This document shows, one piece after another, positions 43,889 through 53,172 of a stretch of 64,000 bases of DNA (its first letter is position 1; every line of letters starts with the position of its first letter). The position numbers were made by a program, and so were the translations under genes. Under the pieces are notes generated by a model. It searched no databases. It saw only the letters and a list, made by a program, of their open reading frames with translations, and was not told the DNA's origin. The DNA comes from Limisphaerales bacterium. Its GTDB lineage: Bacteria > Verrucomicrobiota > Verrucomicrobiia > Limisphaerales > AAA164-E04. The stretch is taken from NCBI GenBank assembly GCA_024761205.1, contig JAMASS010000013.1, forward strand, positions 52,889 through 116,888, written 5' to 3'.

Positions 43889-44857
43889 CTATCCCGACGC
43901 TCCAGTATTGCTGCCCTCGCTTGGCTTGTTCAATGGCAACTTCGCCCGATTGACCCGCACCGGCGGCAGCGGGAGGGGCAGGCGCTTGACGTAGTTCATC
44001 CAAAAATGCCGTTCGTCCGGTTCCATGGCTCGCCAACGCTCTGCATTGCCCCGAAATCGTGTGCGCTCTTCCGGCCTCATTTGCGCAAACGCATGTAGGG
44101 AAACAATACACTTTTGTCTCTGGTCCAGCGGCATTCGCAAAAGTTCCTCCAGTCGCTTCTCAAACTCCTTACGCACGGGAATCGGAACTTTCTTCAGAGC
44201 AGTCTCTTGCTGCGGTAGCGGCAATTCGTAGAATCGCGCATAGGCATCAAACATCTGCTGCCGACGCTTTGACGACAGGTTCTGCCAGCTCAAGCTCGAG
44301 TCGTTCATTGGATTATCAGGTGCTTTCGATGTCTTGAGCAACGCCGCCCTTTGCTCAGGCGAGCTGGAAACCAAGCGCGCGAAATACTGCATCACTTTGA
44401 TATTATCCAAGATATCGACTCGCAAATCATCCGGCAGTTCATCCCATTGCTCCAAGCGACGCTTAACCAAGACTCGATCGATCTCGGGAATCTGCTTGAG
44501 CTTTGCGACTCGCACTTCCATGGGCACTCGAATCAACAACGCGAGGTACCAATGAAGTTGAGCCGTTCTCAATCGCGCTTCCCGGACGGACTCGGGATAT
44601 TGTTCATACTCGGCAATCTTTCGTTTCCAGAAGGCTTGCCGCTCCTCCGTCCGAGAGGCCAACATCTTCTCCCGTTTTTCGGTATCCGTCGCGATCAATG
44701 CTGCCAAGAACTTGATCGGCGAATCAGCAATGGAAGGAATCGGGGGATAATTCACCTCCGAACTCGCGGTCCTCAATGTCCATTTGGGCTCAGCAGCACC
44801 CAATGCGACAAGCGCAGCCACGCCGCCGATCACTAAGCTGATTCCAATCCGATACAT
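43889..44857 (-). CDS. DUF3106 exported protein
   Basis: A 322-residue protein with a signal peptide (hydrophobic core about 6-22) and a helical body. The DUF3106 repeats show as ERQAFWKRKIAEYEQYPES, NLSSKRRQQMFDAYARFYEL and PEERTRFRGNAERWRAMEPD. These repeats are reminiscent of the envelope stress sensor family and periplasmic helical bundles. It follows the anti-sigma-like gene by 31 bases and so probably belongs to the same regulon. Its C-terminal tail is Pro/Asn-rich. A 209-base gap without a gene separates it from the TPR protein. Confidence 0.85.
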   Translation of the reverse strand: MYRIGISLVIGGVAALVALGAAEPKWTLRTASSEVNYPPIPSIADSPIKFLAALIATDTEKREKMLASRTEERQAFWKRKIAEYEQYPESVREARLRTAQLHWYLALLIRVPMEVRVAKLKQIPEIDRVLVKRRLEQWDELPDDLRVDILDNIKVMQYFARLVSSSPEQRAALLKTSKAPDNPMNDSSLSWQNLSSKRRQQMFDAYARFYELPLPQQETALKKVPIPVRKEFEKRLEELLRMPLDQRQKCIVSLHAFAQMRPEERTRFRGNAERWRAMEPDERHFWMNYVKRLPLPLPPVRVNRAKLPLNKPSEGSNTGASG

Positions 44858-44888
44858 CGAGACTACCTGGGTTACTACTAGTTACTAT

Positions 44889-45398
44889 TCATTCGGTCGC
44901 CACAATGAGCTCCCAATCAACATCCGACGCCACCTGGGCCAGCATCTGAATCGCCTCAAAATTCTGCAGCTCCTCGACAGTTGGCGCGGCCCCCGACTTG
45001 GTCACCACCGCCAAACTTTCGACCAACAAACCTGATTCCCCTCGTTGGTGTTGCACAAAGAAGCCGGCAATTGTCAGTGCCACGGCGAATCCCACGCCTA
45101 ACTTCGGCACCAGCCCAAGCCGCTCCAACCAACTGGCCGTTGGTGTGGCAACCGCAGTCACCGTCCCCCCCCCCACTTTCTGAGCCAACCTCGCCATGAC
45201 TTGACTGGTAAAATTCGTCGCGACCGGCACGTCAGGTAACCGATCGACACCCGTCAGCAACGCCAAATCCTCTTCCCATTGGGACCTCAATGTGGGGTCT
45301 GACTCAAACAATCGCTCCAGGCAAACCTCTTCCCGCTCGTTGAGATCACGCATCCATCGGATTGAGAGCAAATCGTCATATTCTGAAGACTGGTTCAT
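44889..45398 (-). CDS. Putative membrane-bound anti-sigma factor
   Basis: A 169-residue single-pass membrane protein: a cytosolic N-terminal domain (about 1-95) with an acidic helical opening (SIRWMRDLNEREEVCLERLF), one membrane helix at about 98-115, and a short outer part. It lacks a clear zinc-binding HxxxCxxC motif, but size, topology and position, eight bases after the ECF sigma gene, argue strongly for the anti-sigma role. The sequestering partner would be the sigma factor at 45407. The call is by context. Confidence 0.75.
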   Translation of the reverse strand: MNQSSEYDDLLSIRWMRDLNEREEVCLERLFESDPTLRSQWEEDLALLTGVDRLPDVPVATNFTSQVMARLAQKVGGGTVTAVATPTASWLERLGLVPKLGVGFAVALTIAGFFVQHQRGESGLLVESLAVVTKSGAAPTVEELQNFEAIQMLAQVASDVDWELIVATE

Positions 45399-45406
45399 TA
45401 TTCTCG

Positions 45407-46087
45407 CTAAGGGTTAATAACCGTTCTTACCTTAAAGTTTCGACCACTGCAGCAAATTCCGCTTCCATCCCCTCCCTTCGAAGATGCCTCCCAAACGCCG
45501 CTAACCAAATACGGCTTAAGCCGACTCTTGATGGTCTCCCGCCCGCGGTGGATCAAGGACTTCACAGCCGAGACCGAGCAACCAAGAATCCCGGCAATAT
45601 CCTCGTATGAGAGTCCTTTTTCCTTGAGCAAGACAATCGCCGTCCGTTGGTTCACCGGCAACTCGCCTAGGACTTCATCGATTTTCTCCATCAATTCGGC
45701 TTGGAGCAGATCATCAGAGGCTGAAGAGATCGCTTCATCTTTGAATTGTCGTCCCGATGACTCATCGTCAACCCACTCAGGAGACGCATCCAGGGAAGTG
45801 GCCGGGTGTCGAGATCGTCGCCGGAGTTCGTTGAGACTCAAGTTCCGCGCAATGGTGAACAACCAAGTTGAAAACTTAGCGGTCACTTTATAGCGATCGG
45901 CTGCTTTATACACTTGGAGAAAGACATTCTGTGCCAAGTCCTCCGCCTCGGTCGGGTCTCGTATGATACGCGCCACCACGTTAACGACCGGCTGTTTATA
46001 TCGGTTGACCAAGGCCTCAAAGGACGCGAAATCGCCCTCTTGGACCTTTAACATCAAGGCAGCATCGCCATCGCTCTCGTCCGCCAT
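45407..46087 (-). CDS. ECF RNA polymerase sigma factor (RpoE-like)
   Basis: A 226-residue sigma-70 ECF protein. Region 2 spans about 25-95, with the -10-recognition stretch FLQVYKAADRY and ARNLSLNELRRRSR; region 4 spans about 140-190, with the helix-turn-helix EKGLSYEDIAGILGCSVSAV and KSLIHRGRETI. An acidic insert (SASDDLLQAELMEK) links them. The C-terminal 35 residues beyond region 4 are unusual, with a Cys pair (GICCSGRN). It is probably the first gene of a group with the anti-sigma-like and DUF3106 genes. It is divergent from glnD, with the shared upstream region 46088-46240. Confidence 0.93.
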   Translation of the reverse strand: MADESDGDAALMLKVQEGDFASFEALVNRYKQPVVNVVARIIRDPTEAEDLAQNVFLQVYKAADRYKVTAKFSTWLFTIARNLSLNELRRRSRHPATSLDASPEWVDDESSGRQFKDEAISSASDDLLQAELMEKIDEVLGELPVNQRTAIVLLKEKGLSYEDIAGILGCSVSAVKSLIHRGRETIKSRLKPYLVSGVWEASSKGGDGSGICCSGRNFKVRTVINP

Positions 46088-46240
46088 CTAATGATTTCTA
46101 CCTTCCAACAGTCACCAACTCAAAAAATCCCAACTGACCCGGAGAAAAGCTCTGGAATTAATCTCCAACCTGACATGGCCGCTCGCGGAAAAACTTTCTT
46201 ACCATTGATATCTCACCCGCCTATCCTAAGCCGCCTTAAG

Positions 46241-49054
46241 ATGCCAAGTCTATTGGAAAAAGCGGAAGCCAGCGCAAAAAAACTACTGAGTCTAAAATCG
46301 AAACCCATCTCCACAGTCGAACTGACCAAGTACAGAAACTTCCTTAAAGTCGAATCTCATCGGCTCAAAATCGAACATCGCGCCGGGGGGAAAGGGTTAA
46401 CCATCGCCAATGCCCAAGCCAAAACCCTTGATCTGATTATTCAGTATCTCTTTGAAGAAATTCTCCAAGTCTACCCGAAGCCGGCCAAAGACGGCAGTCA
46501 ACTCGCTATCGTCGCGTACGGCGGCTATGGCCGGGGTGAACTCAATCCTTGCAGCGACCTAGACGTTATGGTGCTCCACAATCGCCCCAAATTGACCCGG
46601 AATGAGAAGCAGCGATGGATTGTCGATTTCTGCCAGACGTTCATCCTCTCGCTCACGGATATCCGGCTCAAGATCCTTCCCGTGACTCGATCTATTCCGG
46701 ATTGCGTCAAGGTCGCCAACGAGGACATGCAATCGAAGACCGCCTTGATCGAAACCCGCCTTATCGCCGGTGATCAAACCCTCTTCGATAAAATGACCCG
46801 GACGATCCTCTCCAAATGCGTTCACAGCCAGGAAAGAACCTACATCGCCGCTCGACTTGATGACCAACAGTCACGACGCAAAAAGTTTGGGGACTCCCCC
46901 TACATGCAAGAACCAAACATCAAGAACGGCTGCGGGGGGCTCCGAGACTATCAAAATCTTTTATGGATGGCGTTCTTCAAGAAAAGGTGCCGCTCCATCG
47001 ACGATCTGTTCACTCAGGGAATTATTGATAAAACGGAGTACCGCCAGCTGACCACTGCCTACGACTACCTGCTCCGCGTCCGCAACGAGATGCATTACCT
47101 CACGAATCGCCCAGAAGAAGTTCTCCGCCGATCCATTCAGCCCCGCGTTGCCAATCACCTTGGCTTTGCGGACCGCTCGCCTTCCCGCCGGTTGGAGGCC
47201 TTCATGCATAAGCTCTACACCCACCTTCGGAACATTTATCTCCTTAGCCGAACCCTCGAACAGCGCATGGCTCTCTTTCCCAGCAGCGGTGGCTTCGGCC
47301 AGATTTCAAAACTCTTTAGACGCCAAAAACCGATTTTGACCGACGGATTCGAATTCAAGAACGGACAGATCCTTTTGGCGAATCCCAGGGCGTTTAAAGA
47401 GCAACCGCGCCGATTGATGCGTGTCTTCCGACACGCGCAACAGCGCGGGCTCAATCTCCATCCCGACTTGGCCTATGCCATTCGTTCCCAACTCGCACTA
47501 GCGGATCGGTCTTTCCTCAAAGACATCAACGTACTGGAAACGTTTATTGAGATCCTCAACCAAAAGGGAAACGTCGCCCGCACCCTGCGCGCGATGCATG
47601 AAGTTGGCCTCTTGGGAAAATACCTGCCGGAGTTCGGGAAACTGACCGGAAAGGTGCAACACGAATTCTACCATGTCTACACCGCAGACGAACACACCAT
47701 TGTCTGCATTGAGCATCTGGATCGTATTTGGGAAGCCAAAGACCCACCCTACTCCCACTATACGAGGATTCTCGAACGGTTGGAACGGCCTTACCTGCTC
47801 TACCTGGCGTTGATCCTTCACGATACCGGGAAAGCCAATAAATCTCGGCGCCATCATTCGGCAGACGGCGCCGTCATTGCCAATCGCATCGGCAAGCGAC
47901 TCAGCCTCGCCAAAGAGGACCTCGACACGCTGTGCTTTCTCGTGGAGCAACATCTGGCCATGGCCACGGTTTCCCAACGCCGCGACATCGAGGATCCGGA
48001 TGTTATCCAATCCTTCGCCAACTTCGCCAAAGACTGTGAAAACGTCGATCTGTTGACCCTATTGACCTTTAGCGATTCCATGGGCACCAGCAAGGAAATG
48101 TGGAACGGATTCAAGGACAGCCTCCTTCGGAGCCTTCACTATCAGGCGTACGACGCCTTGAATGAAGGCACGACGCACCAAATCGCGGTACACAAACTTC
48201 GTCGAGACCTCCGAGACAAAGTCCAACCCAACCTTCCCGCCAACATTCACAGGGACGAGATCAACGCCCATTTTGAGAATCTGCCCGATCGCTATTTTCG
48301 CACGAATCGGCTAGCGGAAATCCTGGCAGATATCAAACGCGTTCACCGCTTTATGAGCCGCCAAACCCTCCTCAGCGAGCACTCACCCTCACTCGATCAG
48401 ATCGTCTCTTGGCACCAAGAACGAAACCGGGGTTACTCCATATTGAACATCGTCGCTTGGGATTATCCAAGCGTTTTCGCCAAGCTTTCCGGCGCTCTGG
48501 CCGCCTCCGGCATCAATATTCTCAGTGCCAAGATCTTCTCTCGGGCAGACGGCATCATCCTGGATACCTTCGCCGTTGTCGACGCCGTGTCCGGTTCACT
48601 CGTCGGCCCCGAACGAAGAGAGACCTTCCAGTCCAACGCAACCCAGATCCTCATGAATCAAGTCGATCTCAATGGCCTCGTCGCCAAGGCGCCCAAGGCG
48701 CCGCCACTTTATCAATCAGTCGAAGACGAAAAAATCCAGACTCGGATCGAGTTCGACAACGAAACCTCAGAAAGAAGAACGATTATTGATATCGACACTG
48801 AAGATCGCGTTGGTCTGCTTTATTTCATTGCAACCGCCCTGGCAGAGCTCGAACTCAATCTCTCCGTGGCCAAAATTACAACCGAACGAGGCGCAGCGAT
48901 CGACAGCTTCTATGTCAAAGACGCCTCCGGAAGTAAGATACTGGATGAGGGAGATCAGAAATGGATCGCGAAACAACTCTTGAACGCCATTGCAAAAGCC
49001 GCCGAACTAACCAAGCAGCGGTGTCAGAACAATCCAGTGCGATTTCTTCATTGA
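46241..49054 (+). CDS. glnD: PII uridylyltransferase / uridylyl-removing enzyme
   Basis: A GlnD of about 937 residues. The nucleotidyltransferase motif GGYGRGELNPCSDLDVM (near residue 96 from this start) carries the catalytic aspartates; the HD domain shows LILHDTGKANKSRRHHSADG (near 528); two C-terminal ACT domains begin near ILNIVAWDYPSVFAKLSGAL and RRTIIDIDTEDRVGLLYFIA. GlnD senses glutamine and modifies PII protein to control nitrogen assimilation. The open frame continues upstream to 46091, but only three bases would separate that from the divergent sigma gene, so I place the start at 46241 (Met 51); 46175 is another option. Neither glnB nor ntr genes are near. Confidence 0.93.
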   Translation: MPSLLEKAEASAKKLLSLKSKPISTVELTKYRNFLKVESHRLKIEHRAGGKGLTIANAQAKTLDLIIQYLFEEILQVYPKPAKDGSQLAIVAYGGYGRGELNPCSDLDVMVLHNRPKLTRNEKQRWIVDFCQTFILSLTDIRLKILPVTRSIPDCVKVANEDMQSKTALIETRLIAGDQTLFDKMTRTILSKCVHSQERTYIAARLDDQQSRRKKFGDSPYMQEPNIKNGCGGLRDYQNLLWMAFFKKRCRSIDDLFTQGIIDKTEYRQLTTAYDYLLRVRNEMHYLTNRPEEVLRRSIQPRVANHLGFADRSPSRRLEAFMHKLYTHLRNIYLLSRTLEQRMALFPSSGGFGQISKLFRRQKPILTDGFEFKNGQILLANPRAFKEQPRRLMRVFRHAQQRGLNLHPDLAYAIRSQLALADRSFLKDINVLETFIEILNQKGNVARTLRAMHEVGLLGKYLPEFGKLTGKVQHEFYHVYTADEHTIVCIEHLDRIWEAKDPPYSHYTRILERLERPYLLYLALILHDTGKANKSRRHHSADGAVIANRIGKRLSLAKEDLDTLCFLVEQHLAMATVSQRRDIEDPDVIQSFANFAKDCENVDLLTLLTFSDSMGTSKEMWNGFKDSLLRSLHYQAYDALNEGTTHQIAVHKLRRDLRDKVQPNLPANIHRDEINAHFENLPDRYFRTNRLAEILADIKRVHRFMSRQTLLSEHSPSLDQIVSWHQERNRGYSILNIVAWDYPSVFAKLSGALAASGINILSAKIFSRADGIILDTFAVVDAVSGSLVGPERRETFQSNATQILMNQVDLNGLVAKAPKAPPLYQSVEDEKIQTRIEFDNETSERRTIIDIDTEDRVGLLYFIATALAELELNLSVAKITTERGAAIDSFYVKDASGSKILDEGDQKWIAKQLLNAIAKAAELTKQRCQNNPVRFLH

Positions 49055-49093
49055 AATGAACAGTCCGCTCGGGCATTCACATAGGTGATTGTT

Positions 49094-49624
49094 ATGCTTG
49101 CAAATCTTAGAAATCCAAATCTGAGGATTTTCTCACTCTGCTTTTTGATTCTGACACTGGACCAGATAAGCAAATTCCTCGTCCAACGATTCCTGAGGTT
49201 GGGAGAGGAACGGGTGATCATCGACGGCTTTTTCAGCTTGGTCTACTGGGGGAACACGGGCGCCGCTTGGAGTATGTTTCAAGGCAGCAACACGGTCTTG
49301 ACCATAGTAGCGATCATCGCAGTCGTTGCTCTCTACTTGAACCGAAAACACTTTGAAATCCACCATCCGCTCGGTCAGGTCACGATAGGACTAATGCTCG
49401 GAGGCATTATCGGAAACCTGATTGACCGCTTTCGTGTCAAATACGTCATCGACTTCATCTACTTTTACACCTATCAACGAGGTGGCGGCGAAGTTGGATT
49501 CCCTGCCTTCAACATCGCCGACGCCGCGATCTGCACAGGCGTTGGATTACTGCTCATTCTTTCCTGGCGAAAAGAAGTGCCGGAGCCGGAAACGAACCCC
49601 GTCTCGGCAGCACCAGGTTCGTAA
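49094..49624 (+). CDS. lspA: Lipoprotein signal peptidase (signal peptidase II)
   Basis: About 176 residues with four membrane helices. Family motifs are present: NTGAAWSMF (near 54), GGIIGNLIDR (near 103), and the two catalytic aspartates, Asp120 in YVIDFIYFY and Asp143 in FNIADAAI. LspA removes the signal peptide from diacylated prolipoproteins in the inner membrane. AGGTGA six bases before the ATG at 49094 is a good ribosome site, so I prefer it to the GTG at 49085. It is followed by miaA after 29 bases. Confidence 0.94.
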   Translation: MLANLRNPNLRIFSLCFLILTLDQISKFLVQRFLRLGEERVIIDGFFSLVYWGNTGAAWSMFQGSNTVLTIVAIIAVVALYLNRKHFEIHHPLGQVTIGLMLGGIIGNLIDRFRVKYVIDFIYFYTYQRGGGEVGFPAFNIADAAICTGVGLLLILSWRKEVPEPETNPVSAAPGS

Positions 49625-49653
49625 CCGCCGAACTCCAAACCACTGCACCAAAC

Positions 49654-50577
49654 ATGAATCCGGAATCCACGCCGATTTTCCTCGCAGGCCCCACCGCAGT
49701 AGGTAAATCGGAAGTGGCCCTTCAACTCGCTCAGGAAATTTCCGGCGAGATCATTTCGGTGGATTCGATGCAGGTTTACCAAGGTCTCGATATCGGCACC
49801 GCAAAACCATCCCCTCAAGAACGCACCATCACCCCGCATCATTTGATTGACGTTGCCAATCTAAACCAACAGTTCGACGCCAAGAGATTTGTGACCCTCG
49901 CTACCCAAGCCCGACACGAGATCGAGCAAAGAGGAAACCGACCCATCTTCTGCGGGGGAACCGGGTTTTATTTCAAAGCCTACCTCGAAGGCCTCGATGA
50001 GCTCCCGCCCCGCGACTCCGAACTAAGAACCCAACTCGAGCAAACCCCCCTAGCGATCCTCCTTGCAGAACTCCAGCAAAAAGATCCGGTCCTGTTCCCA
50101 ACGATCGATCCGAAGAACACCCGCCGTGTGGTCCGTGCCCTCGAAATCATTCGACTCACCAGCCACCCCGTCTCCACCCAAAGAAAAAAGCGGAATCCTG
50201 AGACCGCGACTTCGACATCGAATCCAATAATCGTCCTCTCACGCTCAGCCACCAGCCTCCGAGAACGAATCAACCGACGCGTTGACGCGATGATCCAAGC
50301 CGGCCTTGTTGATGAAACCAAAACCTGGCTTGACTGCGGACTCAAGGAACATCCGACCGCTTCCCAGGCCCTTGGCTACCGACAGATCATTGATCGCCTC
50401 CACCATCACAACTCGCTCACAGAAACCGTCGGGTTGATAAAAACCAAAACCTGGCAATATGCCCGACGCCAACGGACTTGGTTTCGAAAGCAGAAAAACA
50501 CCATCTGGCTTGATCTGGATCAAATCCCTCCGAAAAACCGAAGCGCCGCTGTCCTCAGCGCCCGCCGCAATGTTTGA
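49654..50577 (+). CDS. miaA: tRNA dimethylallyltransferase
   Basis: A 307-residue MiaA. The P-loop GPTAVGKS is at 12-19, then SVDSMQVYQGLDIGTAKP (35-52) and the FCGGTGFYFKAYLEGL segment (near 99). The later ASQALGYRQI (near 232) is also standard. MiaA transfers a dimethylallyl group to A37 of tRNAs that read codons starting with U, improving codon reading. The gene continues the lspA-miaA-pmtA-like run on the plus strand; the next gene may begin inside its end. Confidence 0.95.
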   Translation: MNPESTPIFLAGPTAVGKSEVALQLAQEISGEIISVDSMQVYQGLDIGTAKPSPQERTITPHHLIDVANLNQQFDAKRFVTLATQARHEIEQRGNRPIFCGGTGFYFKAYLEGLDELPPRDSELRTQLEQTPLAILLAELQQKDPVLFPTIDPKNTRRVVRALEIIRLTSHPVSTQRKKRNPETATSTSNPIIVLSRSATSLRERINRRVDAMIQAGLVDETKTWLDCGLKEHPTASQALGYRQIIDRLHHHNSLTETVGLIKTKTWQYARRQRTWFRKQKNTIWLDLDQIPPKNRSAAVLSARRNV

Positions 50578-50632
50578 CAAAACCCGTTCACCCGCGCCAA
50601 TCTACCGCCCGCTAAAGGCAGCCCGAGTATCC

Positions 50633-51217
50633 ATGTCCATTAAATTCCTAAAATCCGTTGCCGTTTTTAGCCGGGAACTTTTCACCAATCCGGGAGCCAC
50701 CGGAGCCGCGTGTCCCAGTTCCCTCTGGCTCGGCCAACGCATGGCCTCCTTCATTCCCAAAGATTACGATGGCCTAGTGGTTGAATTAGGAGCCGGCACC
50801 GGAGCCATCACCAACGAACTCCTTGATCGCGGAATCGCCCCGAACAACCTCATCTCCATAGAAATGTCAGCCAGCCTGTCCACCTACCTCCAGCACCGCT
50901 TCCCCAATGTCAGAGTGATCCAAGGAGACGCCGAGGAACTCCAACAAATCATCGATCAGTCAACTGGCAGGCCAAACACCAGCGTCGACTACATCGTGTC
51001 CAGCCTTCCCTTCCGCTCTCTACCTCGTGAAGTGTGCCAAAAAATTGCCCAACAGATCACTCAAATCCTCACCAGCGCCGGACGCCTCATCCAATTTACC
51101 TACCATCTACGCTCCAAAAACTTCACCCCATTCAACGGTTTCACCAGCCTCCGCTCTAAAATTGTCTGGGCCAACATCCCTCCCGCCAGAGTTGATCTTT
51201 ACGCGGTGAAGGCTTAA
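50633..51217 (+). CDS. PmtA-like phospholipid N-methyltransferase
   Basis: I chose the ATG at 50633 because the protein starting there (MSIKFLKSVAVFSRELF) looks like the start of this family; an ATG at 50570 that overlaps the miaA stop is the alternative. The product is about 194 residues. SAM motif I is VVELGAGTGAITNELL (near 44), and the substrate-binding SSLPFRSLP motif (near 123) is characteristic of phosphatidylethanolamine N-methyltransferase (Rhodobacter-type PmtA). A role in making phosphatidylcholine or dimethyl-PE is plausible but unproven. Confidence 0.85.
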   Translation: MSIKFLKSVAVFSRELFTNPGATGAACPSSLWLGQRMASFIPKDYDGLVVELGAGTGAITNELLDRGIAPNNLISIEMSASLSTYLQHRFPNVRVIQGDAEELQQIIDQSTGRPNTSVDYIVSSLPFRSLPREVCQKIAQQITQILTSAGRLIQFTYHLRSKNFTPFNGFTSLRSKIVWANIPPARVDLYAVKA

Positions 51218-51253
51218 GGATGAATTCAAAGTTTCCCCATTAAGCCTTAAAAA

Positions 51254-51949
51254 ATGAAATCTGTCCTTATCACCGGCGCCAACCGTGGCATCGGGCTGGA
51301 GACTGCCAAGCAGCTGGCCGCCAAAGGCTGGCGCGTCTTTGCCACTAGTCGGCGAGACCCATTCCCCGCCGAGCCCGAAGCAATGCTTCTCAGGGAAAAT
51401 CCAACAACCGAATTCCTCTCGCTTGACGTGGACGATCCCGAAACCATCCAACTCGCCGCAGACACCTTATCCGAAAAAATCGCGTCCCTTGATCTCCTGA
51501 TCAACAATGCCGGAGTTCTCCTTGATTGGAACGACTCCATCCTCAATGTCACCGACTCCGTCCTTCAACAGACATTCAAAACCAACACAGTCGGCCCGGT
51601 CCTAGTTACCCGAGCATTCGTGCCTCTACTCAAGCACGCAGCTACCCCTTTGGTCATCAACGTGTCCAGCGCAGCCGGTTGTCTCCAAGACATGAAAAAC
51701 TGGGCACCTGCCTACAGCATCTCCAAAACAGCACTCAACGCCGCCACCCGTCAACTCGCCGCCGCCCTGAAATCCGAAAGCATCGCCGTCTGCTGTTTCT
51801 CCCCCGGCTGGGTTCGAACCGACATGGGCGGTGCCTCAGCCACCCGCTCCGTTCAAGAAGGCGCCCAATCCATTGTCGACCTCCTCAATCAACCCCCTCA
51901 AACCGTCACGGGCCGCTTCCTTCGCGACAGCGAAGACATCCCCTGGTAG
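51254..51949 (+). CDS. Short-chain dehydrogenase/reductase
   Basis: A 231-residue classical SDR. The NAD(P)-binding TGANRGIG is at 7-14, the structural NNAG near 79, the catalytic Ser in VINVSSAAG, and the YSISK active-site motif near 157. The first-domain Arg following the beta2 strand (SRR) suggests NADPH preference (inference). The subgroup resembles carbonyl reductase/sepiapterin-type enzymes. The substrate is unknown. It ends 95 bases before tmRNA on the same strand, with no terminator hairpin between. Confidence 0.9.
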   Translation: MKSVLITGANRGIGLETAKQLAAKGWRVFATSRRDPFPAEPEAMLLRENPTTEFLSLDVDDPETIQLAADTLSEKIASLDLLINNAGVLLDWNDSILNVTDSVLQQTFKTNTVGPVLVTRAFVPLLKHAATPLVINVSSAAGCLQDMKNWAPAYSISKTALNAATRQLAAALKSESIAVCCFSPGWVRTDMGGASATRSVQEGAQSIVDLLNQPPQTVTGRFLRDSEDIPW

Positions 51950-52044
51950 CACACAACAATTTCCGTTCTCTCCGCTCCCTCCTTGTTCACCCCCGGAAAC
52001 CACTTGACAATTCCCCATCCAAAGTCAATCTTAACAAAAGATTT

Positions 52045-52399
52045 GGGGGCGTACTGGTTTCGACTGGGTAGATACGCCGGAGGTTGCATGCCGAGGATGG
52101 TTCGTTGGCCTCGTAAATCATCGGACCAAAGAATAACTGCTAACGAAGAATTAGCTCTCGCGGCCTAAGTGCCCGAGCGTTGTCCCTCTGACACCTGCTA
52201 GGTGGGAACAACGCAGCAGCAGGTTAGGCTTTGATCGGGGATCGCGCGTGAGAAGCTGAAAATTTTTCATGCGGACTATGTAAGATCCATCGCGTCGGGT
52301 CGGCAGGATCGAACAGACAACTCTCTACCTGAATAAGCATGTAGAGGCCTCACGGTAGATTTGCACAGGACGCGGGTTCAACTCCCGCCGCCTCCACCA
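52045..52399 (+). ncRNA. ssrA: Transfer-messenger RNA
   Basis: A one-piece tmRNA of 355 bases ending in CCA. The 5' GGGGGCG (52045-52051) pairs with CGCCTCC (52389-52395), followed by ACCA. The T-arm is complete: GCGGG, TTCAACT loop, CCCGC (near 52372-52389). The 5' part has the conserved GGTTTCGAC. The tag frame ends at TAA 52166-52168 and reads ...TANEELALAA, the C-terminal ALAA that marks stalled products for ClpXP-type proteases; the exact resume codon is uncertain (ATA 52133 or ACT 52136). A run of six T follows CCA (52400-52405). tmRNA 3' ends are common integration sites, and an eroded 3.2 kb stretch follows. Confidence 0.96.
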
Positions 52400-52859
52400 T
52401 TTTTTCACTCGCCTCAGGATACACCAATTCGAGACTAACCTCCTCTACTCCACTGCCTATAGATCCTAGATTCCCGAGGTAGAAATTAGAATTCGGCAAT
52501 CAATCCCTCAGTTGGTGTGCCAAACACAATAAGGTCCGTGTCTGATTCAGAGGCCTATTCCAGTTCTACCCTACCAAGACCTGGCTATGCGGCAGGCACT
52601 TGCTTGAAAAGTTGTTTTTTGGGGCAGACTCGCACCTTTAGATTTTAGGATAAGGCTGTCCAACCTCCAGAGATTCAGTCACTGAAGTCCGCTTGTCCCG
52701 AGTTCACCATTCTTGTTTTGGCTGTTCAGGAGCTTTGGCGAAATAACTATGTGGTATGTGCTACTTGACTTGAGAATCGCTTTTGCTGTTCACAAAACAG
52801 GCCTCACCATGAATGCAAATTATCGGTTCGTAGCTACTCCGATCTATGTGCGCCACTAG
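52400..52859. other. AT-rich gap downstream of tmRNA
   Basis: No gene is visible. Apart from a six-T run directly after tmRNA, I find no terminator hairpin, inverted-repeat pair, integrase or repeated copy of the tmRNA 3' end. This is the first part of the eroded stretch before the sulfatase. Confidence 0.3.
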
Positions 52860-53172
52860 AGTTTTTGGAACAAGGATTTCGTCTTCGATTGGGTCACCGA
52901 AGTGATCTCTATGCTTATGGGATTACTGTCCATGAGTTTGCAACAAGCCTTCACCCCCTGGCTCTCGGATTCAACAGATATATTGCAAATGCTGTCGCGA
53001 ATAGTGCATCAGTCAGCCACTCCGCTGAAATCACGATGCCTCTACTTTCCAGACGGCCTCTGTACCATTGTTGACAATCTTCAAAAGAAAAGAACGGTGT
53101 TGAGACCGGATAATTTGCAACGGCTTCTCACGCAACTTGAGCAGGATAGAATTATACGCCCCGCATGGTTAT
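52860..53172 (+). pseudogene. Serine/threonine protein kinase, C-lobe fragment
   Basis: One frame reads GHRSDLYAYGITVHEFATSL (52892-52951), which fits kinase subdomain IX (SDxYxxGxxxxEx), including the conserved aspartate. After a shift near 52950 another frame continues PWLSDSTDILQMLSRIVHQ, PDGLCTIVDNLQKK and LRPDNLQRLLTQLEQ, which fit the helices of subdomains X-XI and the conserved arginine (LRP). The N-lobe, including the ATP-binding and catalytic loops, is absent. A decayed Hanks-type kinase is the best reading. The distance from a standard kinase is short enough to be fairly sure, but I could not search. Confidence 0.6.
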
